Shown here piece by piece: positions 61,701-64,000 of a stretch of 64,000 nucleotides of DNA (positions are counted from its first letter, which is position 1; every line of letters begins with the position of its first letter). The stretch covers positions 97,158 to 161,157 of the forward strand of contig NZ_JAHKRM010000033.1 of the NCBI RefSeq assembly GCF_019396345.1, read 5' to 3'. Source of the stretch: Nonomuraea guangzhouensis (GTDB taxonomy: Bacteria; Actinomycetota; Actinomycetes; Streptosporangiales; Streptosporangiaceae). The translations under genes and the position numbers were made by a program. The notes under the pieces were generated by a model. The model was given only the letters and a program-made list of their open reading frames with translations. It did not search any database and had not been told where the DNA came from.

Positions 61701-64000
61701 GATCCCCGCCATCTACGTCGAACTCGCCAGCTTCCCCCTCACCCCCAACGGCAAGATCGACCGCGCAGCGCTACCCGCCCCCAGCAACGACCGCTCCGAC
61801 ACATACCAGCCGCCCACCACCCTCACCGAGGAACTGCTGGCCGGAATCTGGGGCGACCTGCTCGGTCTGCCTCTTGTGGGCATCGCGGACAACTTCTTCG
61901 ACCTCGGTGGACACTCGCTCCTGGCCACCCAGGCGGTCACCCGCACCCGCGCCACCTTCGGCACGGATCTCAGCGTGGCCGACCTGTTCGACCACCCCAC
62001 CATCGCCGACCTGGCCACCCTCATCGACACCGGTAAGACCGGCGAGCAGGCACCGCCCATCGCCGCCGTGCCGCGCGACCAAAAGCTGCCGCTGTCCTTC
62101 GCCCAGCAACGACTCTGGTTCCTCAACCAGCTCGAACCGGGATCGGTCGAATACAACGTCCCCTTCCCCATGCCGTTGGACGGGGAACTGCACTTGAGCG
62201 CGCTCGAAGCGGCGCTGGAGACCGTCGTTGAGCGGCACGAGGTGCTGCGTACCCGGCTGGTGGCCGACGCCGACGGAGTGCCCTGGCAGATCATCGACCC
62301 ACCAACCGGATTCGACCTGCCCCTGGTGGACCTGACCGGCCAAGCCGACCCCTCCCAAGCAGCCCGCGCCTGGGTGACCTCGGACACGGCCAAACCGTTC
62401 GACCTGGCCACCGGTCCCCTGATCCGCGGCAGCCTCCTGCGGCTGGGCGACGACGAGCACATCCTCGCCCTGTGCATGCACCACATCGTCGCCGACCAAT
62501 GGTCAGCCGACATCCTCGGCCGCGAACTCGATGCCCTCTACCGGGCCTTCTCGACAGGCCAACCCAACCCGCTGCCGCCCCTGACCGTCCAGTACGCGGA
62601 CTTCGCGGTGTGGCAACGCGACTGGCTCACCGGGTCGATGCTGGAGGAACAGCTCGACTATTGGCGCACTCAGCTCGCCGATCCACCGATCCTGGACTTG
62701 CCGACCGACCGGCCGCGCCCGGCCGTGCGCTCAACCGACGGCGCCGCGATCACCTTCCACCTCGACGCCGAGACCACCCGGCGACTGCAGGAAATCTCGC
62801 GCCAGAACGCCAGCACCATGTTCATGACGCTGCTGGCCGCCTACGCCGTCCTGCTGAACAAGTACACCGGCCAAGATGACCTGATCGTCGGGATCCCGGT
62901 CGCCAACCGCAACCACGCGGAAACCGAGAATCTCATCGGCTTCTTCGTCAACACCCTCGCCCTGCGCACGGATCTGCGAGCCGATCCGACCTTCACCGAT
63001 TTACTGGCCCAGATCCGCGCCACCGCGCTGGCCGCCTACACCCATCAAGACCTGCCCTTCGAGCAGCTCATCGACGACCTGGCCGTGGACCGAGACCGCT
63101 CCAACACGCCACTGGTGCAAACCCTCTTCGACTACACCACCACCAGCCAAGAACACCCCGACGACAGCGAATCAGCCGAACAAGTCCTGTTCGACCTGAG
63201 CCTCCTGCTAGGCCACAACCACGACGGCGCCCTCATCGGCTCCATCCAATACAGCACCACCCTGTTCGACCCGGCCACCATCCACCGCATGGTCAGCCAC
63301 CTCACCGAACTCCTCACCGCCATCACCGAAAACCCCGACCAGCACCTGTCCGACCTGGCCATCCTCACCCCCGCCGAACACCAGCTCATCACCGACTGGA
63401 ACGCCACCCACCAGCCCACCACCGACCAGTCACTGATCGAACTGATCACCGCCCAAGCCCTCGCCCGCCCCGAAGCCGAAGCCATCGTCCATGACCAGGC
63501 CACCCTCACCTACACCGAGCTGGAAACCCGCGCCAACCAACTCGCCCACCACCTGCAAGCCCTCGGAGCCGGCCCAGAAACCATCGTGGGCCTCTGCCTC
63601 GAACGCGGCATAGACGTCATCATCGCCATCCTCGCCACATGGAAGACCGGCGCCGCCTACCTACCCCTCGACCCCGACTACCCCACCGACCGGCTCACCT
63701 ACATGCTCACCGACAGCCAAGCCGGACTCCTCATCAACCAAACCACCACCCGCACGGCATTGCCCACCCCAACCGCCACCCTCACCCTCGACGAGCCAGC
63801 CACCCAGATGACTCTGGCCGCCAACCCGACGACCTACCCCTCAGCGCAGATTCACCCCGAGCAGATCAGTGCCGTCATCTACACCTCCGGCACCACCGGA
63901 CGCCCCAAAGCCACCCTCATCACCCACCACAACCTCACCACACTCCACACCGCCTGGTCCCACACCCACTACACCCCCACCGACCACCACCGCTGGCTCT
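49786..64000 (+). CDS. Giant NRPS: (C-A-T)x4-C-A, 3' end beyond the window
   Basis: At least 4,738 residues with no stop before the window end. GGAGG lies six bases before the ATG at 49786. C domains carry HHLALDGWS, HHLVSDEWS, HHIIFDGWS, HHIVSDEWS and HHIVADQWS (bases 50238, 53287, 56329, 59416, 62481). A domains start near 51190, 54215, 57290, 60370 and 63460; carriers have GGHS near 52715, 55770, 58850 and 61910. My specificity residues are DILQLGLIW (A1, the classical glycine code), DVSQVGAIC (A2, unassigned), DTWTIASVC (A3, Phe-like) and DVSQIGAIC (A4, nearly equal to A2); A5 is cut. The first domain is C, so it receives a chain from another protein. No epimerase or thioesterase is seen. 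In-frame TTA codons are at 50749, 53809 and 63001. Modules 2-3 and 4-5 look like a duplicated pair. Confidence 0.95.
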   Translation, partial: MMTSRLGAGAQDRAIEDIYPLTAMQQGMLLHTLLVPGSGVYWLQTGLLLEGDLDVEAFERAWTLVFQRHAALRGTAVWEDLPNPMWVVSRSVPLPLTTLDWADLDEESQERALVDFLAADLARGAEPGQPTMVRVTLLRLAERRHQMVWSRHHLALDGWSTPIVLNEFLDAYHAVLAGVAPGLPHRRPFRDHVAWALGQDAAPAERFWRKRLRGVESATALEVEGDTGRQGNHTRRARLDRAFTSSLSAFARRHRLTVNTLVQGAWSVLMSAYSGSDDVVYGSVTSGRGDHLDGAESMVGLLLNSIPARVRVERGDPLVAWLRALQREQTAARRFEHTPLTSIQSWTAVPSGQPLFTSVYVFENFPGIASGGDALRMSENFAREHNNYPLTVAVYPGEQIEISMAYDLARFGHATIEGLLTHLQEILQAMVADGGQRVGDLPMVSEAERRSAAGWNATHAPVPAGGVHELVAGRPDAVAVRYGDTTLTYAELDARAAHLAGHLRALGVQRETVVGLCLPRGLDLLVSMLAVWKAGGAYLPLDPDFPAERLSYMLTDSRAHLLITHRATGLEAPATLYLDDAFPQGEPFAAPALPGQAAYMIYTSGSTGRPKGVVISHTNLANFLASMGHTPGLTQDDILLAVTTPGFDIAGLELFLPLTTGAQVVIADAATTRTPDALAHLISASGATVMQATPATWQLLTQDDRPLRLRALCGGEALPPDLAGVLHERTAELWNLYGPTETTIWSTRQHLSQGQDITLGRPIANTHLHVLDQHLNPVPVGVPGELYIGGAGLARGYHHRPALTADRFIAAPGGSRLYRTGDLVRWLADGQLDFLGRTDHQIKLRGHRIEPAEIEHTLTAHPAIATAVVTLHHDRLIAYLVPGAGPIPPVDELRAHLAATLPDYMVPAVFIELTALPRTPNGKLDRAALPAPDHLRPDLTGGYRPPATPTEEVLAGIWADLLGLDRVGAADDFFELGGHSLLATRVVSRVRAAFGTDIGVADLFDQPTVADLAAVIDAGAAGEQPPPIVAVPRDRPLPLSFAQQRLWFLDQMEPGSVEYNVPAPIPLDRELDVAALRAALDLLVARHEVLRTRLVTDAEGVPWQVIDPPAAFDLPLVDLSGESDPARAARGWVAADVTAPFDLATGPLVRAGLLRLAKDRHILALCMHHLVSDEWSASIFVRELTALYEALQAGRPDPLPPLKVQYADFAVWQRGWLAGPVLAEQLGYWRTQLAGAPVLDLPTDRPRAAVRSTLGAAVRFRVDAEVSRRLQEISRQSSTTMFMTLLAAYTVLLGTYSGQDDLVVGTPVANRNHAETENLIGFFVNTLALRANLAADPTFTELLARIRTTALAAYTHQDLPFEQLVDELDIPRDRSRTPLTQVFFNYTGDSGWTAELAEPPAKCDLMVAINRDGDGLAGMVEYSTALFDAATIERLIGHFQHLLTAITADPGQRLSGLNLLTPGEHRQLTEWNTTHRPLPDQLIPAQISARAATHPDRIAVTGPDTVLTYGQLEARANRLAHHLLALGVRHESVVGLCLDRSPDMIIGMLAVWKAGGAYLPLDPGYPADRLSYMLADSHADLLISHTAVPGIPTVDLDDPAIDAAPSHTPGMVIHPDQAAYLIYTSGSTGRAKGTVVSHRNLSSTIDAQSTAFAITPDDTALQLTSFSFDVAASEIFTTLTNGAHLVIADERHNSAHLRHLMHHHQVTITQATPTLLQHLDTTDLPHLRTLVSGGEPCPPHLAELWAAHHRHFNAYGPTEAGICATMGTTRDDGNAIPIGAPLANTNTHVMDRHLQLVPVGVPGELYIGGSGVSRGYHGRPALTAERFVAAPGGSRLYRTGDLVRWRADGQLDFLGRTDQQIKLRGFRIEPAEIEHALTTHPAISAAVVTLHDQRLIAYLSPADIHMPPVAELRDHLRAGLPDHMIPAIYVELAAFPLTPNGKIDRAALPAPSNDRSDTYQPPTTLTEELLAGIWGDLLGLPLVGIADNFFDLGGHSLLATQAVTRTRIAFGTDLSVADLFDHPTIADLATLIDTGTTSQQAPPIAAVPRDQPLPLSFAQQRLWFLNQLEPGSVEYNIPSFLPLDGELDAHALRSALDTIVERHEVLRTRLVADADGVPWQVIDPPSAFELPLVDLTGQADRAQTLIAGDAATPFDLATGPLIRGKLLRLAEDKHLLALCMHHIIFDGWSADVLSHELTALYRAFSTGQPNPLPPLTVQYADFAVWQRGRLTGPVLDRQLDYWRTQLADPPVLDLPTDRPRPAIRSTSGAAVRFQLDAEVTQRLRQVARHNGSTMFMTLLAAYAVLLGKYTGQDDLVVGIPVANRDHAETEPLIGFFVNTLALRADLGDDPTFTELLARVRTAALSAYTHQDLPFEQLIDDLNIPRDRSRTPLVQTGFDYTTRTGQAPELTEPAAKYDLLVAFNQDGDALQGVVEYSTALFDPATVRRLVDHLTQLLAVIAEDPARHLTALPLLTPAEHRQLITDWNSATAEIPSVSGVHELVSAHAGTRPDAIAVSCDGRALTYGELDDRANRLAHHLLTLGVQRESVVGLCLDRNADFIIALLAVWKTGGAYLPLDPGYPPDRLSYMLADSGARLLVTHAATRSMLGDLPDQVRTLTLDAPATEAVLNSQPGTAPTVEVLPAQAAYLIYTSGSTGRPKGVRVVHRGATNLATTMRPVFGIDHTSAVLQFASFSFDTAVWEIIVTLAAGARLVICTSEQRSRPELVAALIRDEQVDVATLPPSLLGMLAPGDLPTLTTLISAGERLRPALAGAWSPHHRMINSYGPTEATVCATNAVITGEDTPIGPPIPNADVYVLDRHLNPVPVGVPGELYIGGEGLARGYHSRPALTAERFIATLGGSRLYRTGDLARWRADGQLDFLGRTDHQIKLRGYRIEPAEIERTLITHPAVTAALVVLTGQRLVAYLVPADHGIPTVGELRRFLLQTLPDHMVPAAFVELAAFPLSPNGKIDRAALPAPDSSRPDLAGAYRPPATPVEEALAGIWGDLLGLPLVGISDNFFDLGGHSLLATQAVTRTRTTFGTELGVADLFDHPTIADLATLIDASTVSAQAPIALVPRDEALPLSFAQQRLWFLSQLEPGSVEYNVPCPISLHGDLDPAALQAALNAVVERHEVLRTRLVADPGGVPWQIIDPPSGFDLPLVDLTDHARAARTWLAVDASTPFDLATGPLIRGSLLRLAKDEHVLALCMHHIVSDEWSANILVRELTALYEAFRAGRPSPLPPLPVQYADFAVWQRGRLTGPVLDEQLGYWRTQLADPPVLDLPTDRPRPAVRSTAGAAIRFRVDAQVARQLQEISRCHGATMFMTLLATYTVLLSKYTGQDDLVVGAPVANRDHPETEQLIGFFVNTLALRADLRADPTFTDLLAQIRATALAAYTHQDLPFEQLIDELAIPRDRSRTPLVQAGFNYAAGGGEDDWTAGMDEPPAKHDLMVAFLEDGNGLNGVVEYSTALFDAATIERLIGHLQHLLTAITADPAQHLSGLPLLTPGEHEQITGWNNTHRPLPDQLIPAQISTRAALHPDRVAVTCNDAALTYGRLEARANQLAHHLLTLGVQPESVIALSLDRSPDMIIAMLAVWKAGATYLPLDPDYPAGRLAYMLTDSGASLLIGHTAIPGIPTVDLDDPAIDAAPSHSPATVIHPDQAAYLIYTSGSTGTAKSTIVSHRNLAAIIDAQITAFGVTPDDTALQLTSFSFDVAASEIFTTLTTGAHLIIADTTARQSTPDLHHLMHTQHVTITQATPTLLQHLDTTTLPHLRTLITGGEPCPPHMAKIWATHHRHINAYGPTEATICATATMEAIDDGDAVSIGCPIVNTHTHVLDPHLQPVPVGVPGELYIGGAGISRGYHNRPALTAERFIAGPDGSRLYRTGDLVRWRADGQLDFLGRTDQQIKLRGFRIEPAEIEHALTSHPAIAAAHVIAHQQRLVAYLLTDQQPLPPVNELRDHLRTTLPDHMIPAIYVELASFPLTPNGKIDRAALPAPSNDRSDTYQPPTTLTEELLAGIWGDLLGLPLVGIADNFFDLGGHSLLATQAVTRTRATFGTDLSVADLFDHPTIADLATLIDTGKTGEQAPPIAAVPRDQKLPLSFAQQRLWFLNQLEPGSVEYNVPFPMPLDGELHLSALEAALETVVERHEVLRTRLVADADGVPWQIIDPPTGFDLPLVDLTGQADPSQAARAWVTSDTAKPFDLATGPLIRGSLLRLGDDEHILALCMHHIVADQWSADILGRELDALYRAFSTGQPNPLPPLTVQYADFAVWQRDWLTGSMLEEQLDYWRTQLADPPILDLPTDRPRPAVRSTDGAAITFHLDAETTRRLQEISRQNASTMFMTLLAAYAVLLNKYTGQDDLIVGIPVANRNHAETENLIGFFVNTLALRTDLRADPTFTDLLAQIRATALAAYTHQDLPFEQLIDDLAVDRDRSNTPLVQTLFDYTTTSQEHPDDSESAEQVLFDLSLLLGHNHDGALIGSIQYSTTLFDPATIHRMVSHLTELLTAITENPDQHLSDLAILTPAEHQLITDWNATHQPTTDQSLIELITAQALARPEAEAIVHDQATLTYTELETRANQLAHHLQALGAGPETIVGLCLERGIDVIIAILATWKTGAAYLPLDPDYPTDRLTYMLTDSQAGLLINQTTTRTALPTPTATLTLDEPATQMTLAANPTTYPSAQIHPEQISAVIYTSGTTGRPKATLITHHNLTTLHTAWSHTHYTPTDHHRWL
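55555..56013 (+). repeat. Segmental repeat copy 1 (A2 end, T2, C3 start)
   Basis: These 459 bases match 61699-62157 almost base for base with no length difference (offset 6,144). They cover the end of A2, carrier T2 and the start of C3. It is the best preserved part of an internal two-module duplication in the NRPS. Confidence 0.85.
61699..62157 (+). repeat. Segmental repeat copy 2 (A4 end, T4, C5 start)
   Basis: The partner of 55555-56013, in the same position two modules later, again 459 bases long. Such stretches can recombine and add or remove modules, and they will complicate short-read assembly. Confidence 0.85.

Overview
The window is high-GC actinomycete DNA. Codon use, GGAGG-type ribosome binding sites, a SARP regulator, scattered TTA codons and ATGA/GTGA gene overlaps all fit; the family (Streptosporangiaceae-like, for example Nonomuraea) is only a guess. 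It falls into a housekeeping/carbohydrate part (1-11,192) and a large hybrid NRPS/PKS biosynthetic gene cluster (11,183 to beyond 64,000) that runs off the right end.

Left part: the end of a sugar ABC-transporter permease, a divergent pair of secreted glycoside hydrolases (GH97-like and GH95-like) with a candidate LacI-type operator between them, a DEAD-box RNA helicase, a large BRCT/beta-propeller/helical-repeat protein and an RNase Z-like metallo-hydrolase.

Cluster, minus-strand arm (30,803 down to 11,183): one tightly coupled operon of a flavin-dependent tryptophan-type halogenase, an NRPS (A-T-C-[A remnant]-T-C-A-T), a KS-led PKS/NRPS (KS-[AT remnant]-T-C-A-T-E-like), a ketoacyl synthase III-like protein and a four-gene FkbJ/I/H/K cassette that should make a hydroxymalonyl-type acyl-ACP. 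No FkbG O-methyltransferase is seen.

Cluster, centre: an HpgT-like aminotransferase, a SARP activator, and a plus-strand operon dpgA-dpgB-dpgC-dpgD (3,5-dihydroxyphenylglycine precursor), a CmlA-type diiron beta-hydroxylase, an MbtH protein, an alpha/beta hydrolase, a VioD (capreomycidine synthase)-like PLP enzyme, a cation/proton antiporter and a cytochrome P450. A second minus-strand trio follows: KAS III-like, full-length FkbH-like and discrete ACP, the gene set used in tetronate pathways to make and use glyceryl-ACP. An ABC exporter and a giant NRPS (C-A-T four times, then C-A at the window edge) complete the view. My reading of the first A domain of the giant NRPS gives the textbook glycine code.

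Taken together, the genes predict a halogenated, possibly beta-hydroxylated, Dpg-containing peptide-polyketide that uses two glycolytic C3 units (hydroxymalonyl-ACP and glyceryl-ACP). The most unusual features are two gutted catalytic domains (an AT and an A domain) in the minus-strand megasynthases, two KAS III-like enzymes with rearranged active-site residues, and duplicated FkbH/ACP/KAS III sets. No thioesterase domain and no rRNA, tRNA, CRISPR array or insertion sequence were seen in the window.
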